Positions 1 through 7,390 of a DNA stretch of 50,392 bases are shown in pieces; positions within the stretch are counted from its first letter, which is position 1; each line of letters begins with the position of its first letter. This DNA is from Gemmatimonas sp. Lineage in GTDB: Bacteria; Gemmatimonadota; Gemmatimonadetes; Gemmatimonadales; Gemmatimonadaceae. The stretch is from NCBI GenBank assembly GCA_013822425.1, contig PNKL01000018.1, positions 1 through 50,392 on the forward strand, written 5' to 3'. The notes under the pieces are model-generated. The model saw nothing but the letters and a program-made list of their open reading frames with translations. It was not told the origin of the DNA and did not search any database. Position numbers and translations under genes: made by a program.

Positions 1-427
1 CGATCTTCTTCGGCTTCGGCAGTTCCATCTTCGGCACCCGCACGTGGAGCACGCCGTTCGTCAGCGTGGCTTCGATCTTGTCCTCCTGCACGTTCGTCGG
101 CAGCTGGAACGAACGGCGGAACGAGCCGAAGGTGCGCTCGACGATGTGCCACTTGCCCTCGTCGCCTTCCTTCTTGACGCCGGACTTCTCGCCGGCGATC
201 GCGAGCACGCCGCCTTCGCAGGTGATCTCGAGCCGGTCCTCGGTGACGCCCGGCATCTCGAGGTCAAACAGCAGCGCGTCGTTCGTCTCCTTGACGTCAA
301 CGGCGGGCAGCCAGGCCGTGCTCGACAGCAGCGGCATGCCGGCGTTGCCGAACGTGTCCTCGAACAGCTTGTCGATCTCGCGGCGGAGCCCGAAGACGGG
401 CGCGGTGAACTTGGTGGTGCGGACCAT
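1..427 (-). CDS. Hsp20/alpha-crystallin small heat-shock protein (3' end outside window)
   Basis: ATP-independent holdase chaperone that binds unfolding proteins in the cytoplasm as large oligomers. The visible 142 codons start MVRTTKFTAPVFGLRREID and contain the alpha-crystallin beta-sandwich: a DVKETNDALLFDLEMPGV segment (about residues 44-61), then the family signature near the end, ATLTNGVLHVRVPK, matching A-x-x-x-n-G-v-L. A Shine-Dalgarno-like GGGAGG lies just before the ATG. The frame runs off the left edge after KPKKI, close to the usual length of 140-150 residues, so little is missing. It is divergent from the kinase operon to the right. A 5-bp inverted repeat (gttga-4-tcaac, 462-475) lies 35 nt upstream and could be an operator, but nothing ties it to a known heat-shock element. 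Confidence 0.93.
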   Translation of the reverse strand, partial: MVRTTKFTAPVFGLRREIDKLFEDTFGNAGMPLLSSTAWLPAVDVKETNDALLFDLEMPGVTEDRLEITCEGGVLAIAGEKSGVKKEGDEGKWHIVERTFGSFRRSFQLPTNVQEDKIEATLTNGVLHVRVPKMELPKPKKI

Positions 428-733
428 GGGACCTCCCAGAACGAGTCGCATCGTGTAATGAGTTGAGGGATCAACGGGCGGCGCCCTCGTGCGCCGCGCC
501 TGCCCCACAGAAGCGCAACGTGCGTGCCGCGCGTTCCTTGCCACGACGGCAAACCGCCCTGTCATCGTGATCGACACGCCTGCCACTCAGGCACGCGCGC
601 ACCACCGGCCCCCGATCGGTCACACTCGATCGGTCACACTCGATCGGTCACTCGATCGGTCACACTCGATCGGTCATCTTGTCTCGTCCCGCGCCGCGGG
701 GTACCTTCGCGATCCGGCCCTTTTCCGACCAAC
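428..733. other. Divergent intergenic region between hsp20 and the kinase operon
   Basis: About 306 bp without a gene. It must hold the promoters for the leftward heat-shock gene and the rightward kinase operon, but I cannot pick out convincing -35/-10 pairs. It contains a small palindrome at 462-475 and a 14-bp tandem repeat at 613-676, listed separately. Open frames reading through it lack a ribosome binding site and have repeat-derived sequence, so I do not call them. Confidence 0.6.
613..676. repeat. Tandem array of a 14-bp unit (CGATCGGTCACACT)
   Basis: Four units and a partial fifth: 613-626, 627-640, a 12-bp variant lacking AC at 641-652, 653-666, and a partial copy 667-676. Each unit holds the palindrome CGATCG. 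It ends 57 bp before the kinase start codon, in the divergent promoter region. Confidence 0.95.
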
Positions 734-2308
734 GTGACCGACCTGTCCACTCCTCCGGTACCGACCATTCGGGCGCTTGACGCCCTGGCCGCGGTCATTG
801 CCGAGTTCAACGCCGTCCGGCCGCTCGAGACCAGCATCGCGGTGGCGCTCGACGCCCTGCGGCGGTCCCTCGACGCGCGCGAGGTGTCGCTCTGGCTCCA
901 CACCGCCGACGGGCTCGTGCGGACCTGGGTCGCCGGTGAATCGCAGGTGCCGGAGGCCGCCGTCACGGCCGCGTTGGCGGCCGGAGACGAGGTCGAGGGC
1001 GTGCGCGCCGCCGCGATGACGGGCGGCGACCGCCGCGTCGGCGCCCTCGTGCTGCACCTCGGGCGCCCGGTGGAAAGGGACGAGGGGACGCTGCTGCGTG
1101 CCGTGGCCAACCTGCTCGCGCCGGAACTCGCGCACGCAGAGCGGTCACGCCAGCTCGAGGTGGAGGTCGCCGCACGCACGGCGGAAATTGACCGCGAGCG
1201 CCGCTTCACCGAGAAGATCATTGACTCGCTCCCCCTCGGCCTGTACGTGATCGATCGCGAGTACCGCGTGCAGGCGTGGAATCGCAAGCGCGAGACGGGC
1301 ATGCAGGGCGTGTCGCGCGACGAGGCGCTGGGCCGGGTGATCTTCGACGTGCTGTCCCGTCAGCCGATCGAGATGCTGCGTCGCGAGTTCGACGAGGTCT
1401 TCGCCACCGGGCGCATCCAGGAATACCAGATGGAGTCGTCGGCCAGCGGCTCCGCGCGCACGTTCCGCATCACCAAGATTCCGATGCGCCTCGGCGACTC
1501 CGCGGTCACGCACGTCATCACCATCGGCGAGGACGTCACCGAGTGGCGCGAGGGACAGCACCGGTACGCGCAGGCGGAGAAGCTGGCCGCCATCGGGACG
1601 CTCGCCGCCGGCGTGATGCACGAGATCAACAACCCGCTGGCCACCATCGCGGCGTGCGGCGACAGCCTCGGGTACCGGCTGGAGGACCTGCAGCAGAAGG
1701 GGGCGAACGTCAACAAGGACCTCTTCGACTACGTCGAGATCATCGAGAACGAGGTGGTCCGCTGCAAGCAGATCGTGGACCAGCTGCTCGACTTCAGCCG
1801 GCCCAGGCAGCTGGCGAAGTCGCGGGTGGACCTGAACGACGTGGTGGAGAAGACGCTCCTCCTCATGAAGCACCACGGCGGCTTCAAGAAGCTGACGCTG
1901 GTCAAGGAACTGGATCAGGCCCTGCCGGCGGTGCCGCTTGGCAACGCGGAGCAGCTGGTGCAGGTGCTGATGGCGCTGATGATCAATGCCACCGATGCCA
2001 CCGATGCCGCCGATGCCGCCGATGCCGCCGATGGGCAGGGCACCATCACGGTGCGCACCCGCACGGGTCCCACTCCCACCGACGGGGCAATCGTCGAGGT
2101 GAGCGACACGGGGCAGGGCATCTCCCGGCCAGAGCTCTCGAACATCTTCGAGCCGTTCTACACGACCAAGGCGCCGGGGCGCGGCACGGGGCTCGGGCTC
2201 GCCATCTGCTACGGCATCGTGCAGGAGCACCGCGGGCGCATCGAGGTGGACAGCGTCGTGGGGAAGGGGAGCACGTTCCGCGTACTGCTGCCGACCATCG
2301 AATGGTGA
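734..2308 (+). CDS. Soluble PAS-domain sensor histidine kinase (NtrB-like)
   Basis: Autophosphorylating sensor kinase of 524 residues without an evident membrane segment, so probably cytoplasmic. A GAF-like N-terminal region (about 20-150) leads through a helical linker into a PAS domain (about 160-275, containing LPLGLYVIDREYRVQAWN). The H-box is GVMHEINNPLA with His296 as the predicted phosphoacceptor. The ATPase domain has DTGQGI (G1), FEPFYTTK (F box) and GTGLGLAI (G2). The N-box is interrupted by five 9-bp repeats coding ATD/AAD triplets after MIN. The GTG at 734 is chosen because residues before it come from the 14-bp repeat; the start is not certain. The last 7 nt overlap the next gene. 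The H-box resembles NtrB-class kinases, whose partners usually carry an AAA+ domain; none is here. Confidence 0.88.
   Translation: MTDLSTPPVPTIRALDALAAVIAEFNAVRPLETSIAVALDALRRSLDAREVSLWLHTADGLVRTWVAGESQVPEAAVTAALAAGDEVEGVRAAAMTGGDRRVGALVLHLGRPVERDEGTLLRAVANLLAPELAHAERSRQLEVEVAARTAEIDRERRFTEKIIDSLPLGLYVIDREYRVQAWNRKRETGMQGVSRDEALGRVIFDVLSRQPIEMLRREFDEVFATGRIQEYQMESSASGSARTFRITKIPMRLGDSAVTHVITIGEDVTEWREGQHRYAQAEKLAAIGTLAAGVMHEINNPLATIAACGDSLGYRLEDLQQKGANVNKDLFDYVEIIENEVVRCKQIVDQLLDFSRPRQLAKSRVDLNDVVEKTLLLMKHHGGFKKLTLVKELDQALPAVPLGNAEQLVQVLMALMINATDATDAADAADAADGQGTITVRTRTGPTPTDGAIVEVSDTGQGISRPELSNIFEPFYTTKAPGRGTGLGLAICYGIVQEHRGRIEVDSVVGKGSTFRVLLPTIEW
1988..2032 (+). repeat. In-frame 9-bp tandem repeat in the kinase ATPase domain
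   Basis: Five consecutive 9-bp units (GCCACCGAT twice, GCCGCCGAT three times) encode Ala-Thr-Asp or Ala-Ala-Asp, placed directly after the N-box asparagine and before the GTITV strand. Related kinases have a short turn of a few residues here, so this looks like a local expansion. Confidence 0.9.
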
Positions 2309-2520
2309 CGGCGGCGCCGCGCCCGGCCACGGGCGACCTGACCGCATTCCCCGCGCCGCTGACGCTGGCCGAGGTGGAGCGGCGGCACATTGCCGCGACG
2401 CTGGAGCGCACGGGCTGGCACCAGGGCCGCGCCGCCGCCGCGCTCGGCATCTCGGTGAAGACGCTCTACCGGAAGATCCGGGCATACGGTTTCCAGCGTC
2501 CGGGGGGACGCACCCGATGA
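2302..2520 (+). CDS. Stand-alone Fis-type helix-turn-helix protein
   Basis: A 72-residue protein that is almost entirely a Fis-family DNA-binding domain: LAEVERRHIAATLERTGWH, then GRAAAALGISVKTLYRKIR, the helix-turn-helix with the recognition helix around KTLYRK. This sequence normally forms the C-terminus of NtrC-type response regulators (receiver-AAA-Fis) or RegA/PrrA-type (receiver-Fis). Here no receiver or AAA+ domain precedes it; the frame upstream is a shadow of the kinase gene. The ATG overlaps the kinase stop (ATGGTGA) and its stop overlaps the regulator start (ATGA), so all three look translationally coupled. It may be a reduced NtrC-like regulator or a small DNA-binding partner. Coding is supported by the intact motif and precise overlaps. 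Confidence 0.85.
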   Translation: MVTAAPRPATGDLTAFPAPLTLAEVERRHIAATLERTGWHQGRAAAALGISVKTLYRKIRAYGFQRPGGRTR

Positions 2521-3185
2521 AAGTCCTGGTCATCGAGGACGACAAGACGGTCGGTCAATTCGTGAAGCGCGGGCTGGAACAGCAGCGCTGGAGCGTGGAC
2601 CTCGTGGCCGACGGCATCGAGGGCGAGCGGCTCGCGCGCACGCAGCCCTACGACGTCGTGGTGCTCGACATGCGCCTGCCCGGCAAGCAGGGTCTCGACA
2701 TCCTGCGCGACCTGCGCGCCTGGGGTTTCGAGCGGCCGGTGCTCGTGCTCACGGCGCAGGACGCCGTGGATGCCAAGGTGACGACGCTGCGCGCGGGGGC
2801 GGACGACTACGTCACCAAGCCGTTCGCGTTCGAGGAGCTGCTGGCGCGCGTCGAGGCGCTGGCGCGTCGACCGCGCGCCATCTCGACGCCCGTGCTCACG
2901 GTCGGCGACCTGACGCTCGACCTCGACACGCGCGAGGTGCGGCGCGACGGCCGCCTCATCGACCTGACGCCCAAGGAGTTCCTCGTTCTCGAGTACCTGA
3001 TGCGCCACGCCGGCCGCGTGATGAGCCGCACGCTGATCACCGAGTACGCCTGGGGCTACCACTTCGATCCCGGCACCAACATCGTGGACGTGGTGATCAA
3101 CCACCTGCGCAAGAAGGTGGACGCGTCGGCCGAGAAGAAGCTCATCGCCACGGTCCGCGGCGTCGGCTACGTCGTGAAGGGCTAG
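2517..3185 (+). CDS. OmpR/PhoB-family response regulator
   Basis: Two-component transcription factor of 222 residues. Receiver domain 1-115: acidic pair Asp8/Asp9, phosphoacceptor Asp51 in VVVLDMRLPG, and Lys101 in DDYVTKPF. Winged-helix effector domain about 125-222, with LTPKEFLVLEYLMRHAGRV and VVINHLRKKVD, typical of the OmpR class. Such proteins bind direct repeats spaced 10-11 bp; a matching TTAA-7-TTAA repeat lies 1.5 kb downstream before tonB. It overlaps the Fis gene by 4 nt and is 9 nt from the membrane kinase, its probable cognate partner. Confidence 0.96.
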   Translation: MKVLVIEDDKTVGQFVKRGLEQQRWSVDLVADGIEGERLARTQPYDVVVLDMRLPGKQGLDILRDLRAWGFERPVLVLTAQDAVDAKVTTLRAGADDYVTKPFAFEELLARVEALARRPRAISTPVLTVGDLTLDLDTREVRRDGRLIDLTPKEFLVLEYLMRHAGRVMSRTLITEYAWGYHFDPGTNIVDVVINHLRKKVDASAEKKLIATVRGVGYVVKG

Positions 3186-3194
3186 GCGGGATTC

Positions 3195-4688
3195 ATGGCG
3201 ACCATACGCTCCCGGGTCACCGCGGCGTACGCACTCGCGCTCTTCGGGACGATGCTGGCGTTTGCCGTGGCGCTGTGGACGGCGCGGCGCGCGTCGGCGC
3301 TGCGCGACCTGCAGACGCGTGTCGAGACGTGGACCAACATCGCGCATCTCGTGCTCACGCAGGCCGGCACGCAAATCAACCCGGTGGTGGTGGACACCAC
3401 CGGCTCGCAGCGGGAGCCGGAGCTGCAACCGAATCTCCGGGCGCGCCTCGATGTGATCCCCGAGTATCTCGTGGTCGCCGACTCGTCGCGCGCGCTCTAC
3501 GCGTCCATGGCGGTGCGCCGCCTGGCGGTCGAGGATCTCGACGAGCTGCTCTCCGAGGTGATGCGGCTCACCGAGGAGCGCCGCGTCGCAACGGTGCGGC
3601 TGACCACGGACAAGCTCCTGCTGGTGGCGCGCTTCGAGCACGGCGAGGCTGGCCCGGTGCGGCGCGTGGTGGCGGCGAGTTCGGTGGCGTCGGTCGACTT
3701 CATCGGCAGCGAGCAGTTCGGCGTCTTCGTGCTGATCGCGCCGCTGGTGGTGCTGCTCTCCGTCATCGTCGCGCACCTGATCACGGGGCGCGCGCTGCGC
3801 CCCGTGGACGAGATCATCAGCGAGGTGTCGGCCATCACCGACGGCCGGTCGCTGCACCGGCGGCTGCCGCAGTCGGAGGGTGACGACGAACTCGCGCGGC
3901 TCTCGGCGACGCTCAATGCCATGATCTCGCGCCTCGAGCAGTCGTTTTCCGGCCTGCGGCGGTTCACGGCCGATGCGAGCCATGAGCTGAAGACGCCGCT
4001 CACCGTCCTGCGCGCCGACATCGAGCGCGCGATGTCGGCGGGGCCGCGGTCCACCGAGGGGCTCGTGGCGCTCGAGGAGGCGCTGCAGGAGACGGCGCGC
4101 ATGGCCGACCTCGTGGAGTCGCTGCTGACGCTCGCCCGCGCCGACGAGGGGCGGTTCGACCTTCACCGCGAGCCGGTGGCGCTCGGCCCGCTGGTCATCG
4201 ACGTCGCGGAGACGGCGCAGATCCTCGGCGAGGAGGCGGGGTTGAAGGTCGGCGTGACCCCGCTCGAGGAGGCCACGGTCCTGGGCGACGCGCTCCGATT
4301 GCGCCAGCTGTTCCTGAACCTCGTCACCAATGCGGTGAAGTACACGGCCCGCGGCGGCCGCGTGGACCTGTCGCTCGTGCGACGCGGGGACATGGTGGAG
4401 TTTGCCGTCCGTGACACCGGCTTCGGCATCGCGGGCGCCGACCTGCCGTACGTCTTTGACCGGTTCTGGCGCGCCGACCGCGCCCGGTCACGCACGTCTG
4501 AGCGGGGCGGCGTGGGGCTGGGGCTGGCGATCAGCCAGTACATCGCGCACGCCCACGGCGGGTCCATCACGGTGGCGTCTCGGCTCGGGCGGGGGTCGAC
4601 GTTTACGGTGTCCATTCCCCTGCACGATCCGGGACCGGCGGCCCTCGCGAGCGGCGAGGCCGACCCGGAGTCCGACAGGAAGTCCTAA
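3195..4688 (+). CDS. Membrane sensor histidine kinase (HAMP-HisKA-HATPase)
   Basis: Inner-membrane kinase of 497 residues, probable partner of the adjacent regulator. TM1 is about 8-30, a periplasmic sensor region of roughly 140 residues follows, TM2 is about 174-196 (VFVLIAPLVVLLSVIVAHL), then a HAMP linker. The H-box is TADASHELKTPLTVLRA with His263 as phosphoacceptor. The ATPase domain shows NLVTNAVKYT (N-box), DTGFGIAGADLPYVFDRF (G1/F) and GVGLGLAI (G2). Architecture and H-box match the CusS/QseC-type partners of OmpR-family regulators. The stimulus cannot be read from the sequence. A strong candidate promoter for tonB follows about 30 nt after the stop. Confidence 0.95.
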   Translation: MATIRSRVTAAYALALFGTMLAFAVALWTARRASALRDLQTRVETWTNIAHLVLTQAGTQINPVVVDTTGSQREPELQPNLRARLDVIPEYLVVADSSRALYASMAVRRLAVEDLDELLSEVMRLTEERRVATVRLTTDKLLLVARFEHGEAGPVRRVVAASSVASVDFIGSEQFGVFVLIAPLVVLLSVIVAHLITGRALRPVDEIISEVSAITDGRSLHRRLPQSEGDDELARLSATLNAMISRLEQSFSGLRRFTADASHELKTPLTVLRADIERAMSAGPRSTEGLVALEEALQETARMADLVESLLTLARADEGRFDLHREPVALGPLVIDVAETAQILGEEAGLKVGVTPLEEATVLGDALRLRQLFLNLVTNAVKYTARGGRVDLSLVRRGDMVEFAVRDTGFGIAGADLPYVFDRFWRADRARSRTSERGGVGLGLAISQYIAHAHGGSITVASRLGRGSTFTVSIPLHDPGPAALASGEADPESDRKS

Positions 4689-4695
4689 CTTCGCG

Positions 4696-4710
4696 TTAAG
4701 CGAATCTTAA
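4696..4710 (+). promoter_or_regulatory. Candidate OmpR-family operator: TTAA direct repeat at 11-bp spacing
   Basis: GTTAAG and CTTAAT half-sites place TTAA at 4696-4699 and 4707-4710, exactly 11 bp apart, one helical turn, as for PhoB/OmpR-type regulators. It ends 12 bp before the proposed -35 of tonB, a position suited to activation. TTAA is rare in this GC-rich DNA. Confidence 0.5.
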
Positions 4711-4721
4711 TGTTCCCGTGG

Positions 4722-4750
4722 TTACTCCCTTCATCCACGTGCCGTAGAAT
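4722..4750 (+). promoter_or_regulatory. Candidate sigma-70 type promoter for tonB-exbBD
   Basis: TTACTC (4722-4727) and TAGAAT (4745-4750) are separated by 17 bp, about 54 nt before the tonB GTG. The -10 matches consensus at 5 of 6; the -35 is weak, consistent with activator dependence on the direct repeat just upstream. Confidence 0.5.
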
Positions 4751-4803
4751 CACTTGCACGAACCGCCGTAACCGTTTCACCGCAGCCACACACGGGGTGC
4801 GTA

Positions 4804-5505
4804 GTGTTCAACAACCTGCTTGAGTCGAAGGCGCAGAAGCAGCGGTCCGTTGGCGGCAGCTTCGTCAGCGGAGTGATGCACGTGTTGCTGATCTGGGGCG
4901 CGGTCGTCGCGACTGCCAGCGCCGGCGAGAAACTGCGCGAGGCGAAGGAGCAGAAGGTCGACTTCGTCGAAGTGAAGAAGGAGAAGCCGAAGGAGCAGCC
5001 GAAGGAACTGCCCAAGGACGTGGCGGTCGCGCCTGTCGTCAAGGGGTTCCAGGTGCTCACGGCACCGATCAACATCCCGGACGTCATTCCGGAGATCGAC
5101 CTGTCGCGTTCGGTCACCAACGAGGCGGACTTTTCGGGCAAGGGCGTGCAGGGCGGCGTCGCCAGCGGCGTGAAGGGCGGCATCGTTCCGACGGACGTGA
5201 CGCAGACGTATTTCGAGTTCCAGGTGGAGAAGCCGGTTGTGTCGGCGCCCGGATCGGCGACGCCCCGGTATCCAGAAATCCTCAAGTCGGCTGGCGTGGA
5301 GGGCGAGGTGCTCGCCCAGTTCACGGTCGACACCACGGGGCGTGCGGAGCCCGGGTCGTTCAAGGTCCTGAAGACCTCGCACGAGCTCTTCGCCCTCGCC
5401 GTCAAGAACGCCCTGCCCGGGATGCGTTTCCTCCCGGCCGAGGTGGGCGGCAAGAAGGTCAAGCAGCTCGTCCAGCAGCCATTCGTCTTCGCCATCCAGA
5501 AGTAG
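4804..5505 (+). CDS. tonB: TonB-family energy transducer
   Basis: Couples the inner-membrane proton-motive force, via ExbB/ExbD, to outer-membrane TonB-dependent receptors. The 233 residues have an N-terminal signal anchor about 18-40 (SFVSGVMHVLLIWGAVVATA), a Lys/Glu/Pro-rich periplasm-spanning stretch (about 45-72), and a C-terminal TonB domain from about 148 (TPRYPEILKSAGVEGEVLAQF ... MRFLPAEVGGKKV) carrying the family's YP and F-x-PA signatures. GTG is the start because it precedes the anchor and the upstream DNA looks like a promoter. It heads an operon with exbB and two exbD genes, so the system is complete without receptors. Regulation by the adjacent two-component genes is inference from the operator-like repeat. 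Confidence 0.93.
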   Translation: MFNNLLESKAQKQRSVGGSFVSGVMHVLLIWGAVVATASAGEKLREAKEQKVDFVEVKKEKPKEQPKELPKDVAVAPVVKGFQVLTAPINIPDVIPEIDLSRSVTNEADFSGKGVQGGVASGVKGGIVPTDVTQTYFEFQVEKPVVSAPGSATPRYPEILKSAGVEGEVLAQFTVDTTGRAEPGSFKVLKTSHELFALAVKNALPGMRFLPAEVGGKKVKQLVQQPFVFAIQK

Positions 5506-5541
5506 TTCGTTACCACCACTGAACCGCGGGAGCCATTCTCT

Positions 5542-6273
5542 ATGTCAATGATCGAACTCTGGCACTCCATGGGCTATTTCGCCAAGGGGATCGTCTACAC
5601 CCTCGTCATCATGTCGGTGTGGTCGTTGTCCATCATGGTCCAGAAGTGGTGGTTCCTGCGCGCGGCGCAGGCCCAGACGCGCAAGTTTGCGCCTGAGTTC
5701 TCCCAGTTCCTCGAGGAGGACAACCTCAACGAGGCCATCAACCTGGCCGAGGGCTACAAGAAGTCGCACGTCGCCAAGGTGCTCGGCGGCGCGCTCGCCG
5801 AGATCAAGCCGCTCATTCAGGACGGCTCGGTGACGGTGTCGGACATCAACTCGGCCGAACGCGCGGTCGAGCGTGAAATGCTCATGCAGATCGTGCTCAT
5901 GAAGCGCGGCCTGGCGATGCTCGCCACGACAGGCGCCACGGCGCCGTTCGTCGGCCTGCTCGGCACGACGATGGGCGTGGTGAACGCGTTCCAGGGCATG
6001 GCGGCCGGCGGCGGCGGCGGCATCAGCTCGATCGCGGCCGGCATTTCCGAGGCGCTGATCACGACGGCGTTCGGTCTGCTCGTGGCCATCCCGGCGGTGT
6101 GGGCGTTCAACTACTTCCAGACCAAGATCGACAACATCACGGCCGAGATGACGTATTCGTCGAAGGAGATGATCGACTACCTCATCAAGGGCGTGTCGGG
6201 CGAGTTCGGCCGTTCGCGCTTCACCCGTGAGTTCAACACGGCCGCGCAGAACGCCGGCAAGTCGCCGGTCTGA
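5542..6273 (+). CDS. exbB: ExbB/TolQ/MotA-family proton channel protein
   Basis: Pentameric inner-membrane channel subunit that works with ExbD to drive TonB. The 243 residues show three membrane segments typical of the family: about 13-33, 124-146 and 168-190, with a large cytoplasmic loop between the first two. The MotA/TolQ/ExbB core motif spans the last two, including ATTGATAPFVGLLGTTMGVV and a Gly-rich turn GGGGGISSIAAGISEAL before TM3. It lies 36 nt after tonB and is followed by exbD, with GGGAG upstream of the ATG. TolQ is the main alternative; the adjacent tonB and absence of tolA/tolB favour ExbB. Confidence 0.95.
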   Translation: MSMIELWHSMGYFAKGIVYTLVIMSVWSLSIMVQKWWFLRAAQAQTRKFAPEFSQFLEEDNLNEAINLAEGYKKSHVAKVLGGALAEIKPLIQDGSVTVSDINSAERAVEREMLMQIVLMKRGLAMLATTGATAPFVGLLGTTMGVVNAFQGMAAGGGGGISSIAAGISEALITTAFGLLVAIPAVWAFNYFQTKIDNITAEMTYSSKEMIDYLIKGVSGEFGRSRFTREFNTAAQNAGKSPV

Positions 6274-6306
6274 CCTGGACCATCCATCCTTTAATGGAGG
6301 ACGGTC

Positions 6307-6783
6307 ATGTCGATTGCCGTCAGTGGGGTTAGCGAGGTAAAAGCGGAACCGAACGTCACGCCAATGATTGACGTGATGCTGGTGCTCCTCATCATCTTCA
6401 TGCTCGTCATACCGGCCATCAACGCGGGATTCAACGCGGTCCCGCCGCAGGGCCAGAACCTGAAGCCGCATCCCGAGGAGGACGCGGACCAGGTGCTCGG
6501 CATTGACGCTTCAGGGGCGTACTACCTGAACAAGAAGGCGATCAAGAACGAGGACCTTGCGACCCTCCTCAAGGCCATATACGAGGCCCGCACGGAGGAC
6601 AAGATCCTCTTCCTGAAGGCGCACAACCAGCTCAAGTACGAGAAGGTGATCGATGCCCTGGACATCGCCGCCAAGAACGGGGTGCGCGTCACGGGCATGA
6701 TCACCGACCAGATCCCGGGCTCGCGTTCCCTCATCGACACGGACAATCTGTCGCCGATGAAGGCGCAGGGAGGCAAGCCATGA
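6307..6783 (+). CDS. exbD: ExbD/TolR-family protein (first copy)
   Basis: Inner-membrane partner of ExbB: one N-terminal membrane segment (about 18-40) and a periplasmic C-terminal domain; 158 residues. The segment carries the essential protonatable aspartate in the motif TPMIDVMLVLLIIFMLVIP (Asp22), which lines the proton path. A GGAGG ribosome site precedes the ATG. Two exbD genes in tandem after one exbB are common in Bacteroidota-like and related phyla, where the second copy can serve TonB-dependent uptake specifically. The stop overlaps the start of the second copy by 4 nt. Confidence 0.95.
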   Translation: MSIAVSGVSEVKAEPNVTPMIDVMLVLLIIFMLVIPAINAGFNAVPPQGQNLKPHPEEDADQVLGIDASGAYYLNKKAIKNEDLATLLKAIYEARTEDKILFLKAHNQLKYEKVIDALDIAAKNGVRVTGMITDQIPGSRSLIDTDNLSPMKAQGGKP

Positions 6784-7211
6784 GTATGTCCGTGGGCGGA
6801 AAGGGCGGTGGCTTGAATGCCGAACCCAACCTGACGCCGATGATCGACGTGCTGCTCGTGCTGCTGGTGATCTTCATGCTCATCATCCCGATGAGCCGGA
6901 AGGCGCTGGACGTCCAGCTTCCCGATCCGACGCCGCAGGACTCCGACGCAAAGCCGAACCCGGACCAGATTGTGCTCGAGGTGCTGCCGGGTGGAGTGTT
7001 CGCGGTCAACAAGCAGCCGAAGACGAAGGCAGAACTCTATCCGTTCCTCAAGCAGACCTACGACCCCCGCCCGGAGAAGATCATCTTCGTGAAGGGCGAT
7101 CCGCAGGTCCTGTATCAGGACGTCATCTTCGCGATGGACCAGGCGCGCGGCGCCGGGGTGAAGGTGATCGGCGTACCGCCGAAAGCGACACCGGACGCGG
7201 AAGAGAAATAG
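6780..7211 (+). CDS. exbD: ExbD/TolR-family protein (second copy)
   Basis: Second ExbD of 143 residues, distinct from its neighbour beyond the membrane helix. It keeps the key motif LTPMIDVLLVLLVIFMLIIP with Asp23 in the membrane and has a periplasmic domain ending in GAGVKVIGVPPKATPDAEEK. The ATGA overlap with the first copy suggests coupled translation and a mixed complex. Two ExbD proteins may form heterodimers, or each may pair with one of the two TonB-like proteins in this locus; the sequence cannot tell. Confidence 0.95.
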   Translation: MSMSVGGKGGGLNAEPNLTPMIDVLLVLLVIFMLIIPMSRKALDVQLPDPTPQDSDAKPNPDQIVLEVLPGGVFAVNKQPKTKAELYPFLKQTYDPRPEKIIFVKGDPQVLYQDVIFAMDQARGAGVKVIGVPPKATPDAEEK

Positions 7212-7241
7212 GATCGTCCAGACCCCGGACGGGTATCAGTC

Positions 7242-7271
7242 GGCGGGCGAACCCACTCGGGGTCGCCCGCC
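7242..7271 (+). terminator. Hairpin after exbD (possible terminator or attenuator)
   Basis: GGCGGGCGA (7242-7250) pairs perfectly with TCGCCCGCC (7263-7271) across a 12-nt loop, 31 nt after the exbD stop. Only a weak T-containing tail follows, so it may attenuate rather than end transcription before the downstream TonB-like gene. Confidence 0.5.
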
Positions 7272-7390
7272 GTACTGCTTTCAGGGGGTCAGGCCAGAAA
7301 CCCGCACCCGCCCAAAATCCGTTATAGGTTGTAGGGGTGGGGCGAATCCCCGCTCCGCGCCCATCGTCCTCTTTCCTTGCTTGATTCGTC

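Noticed and set aside
524-733. Longer start for the first kinase
   Set aside because: Those residues come from the 14-bp repeat and have no ribosome site or family similarity.
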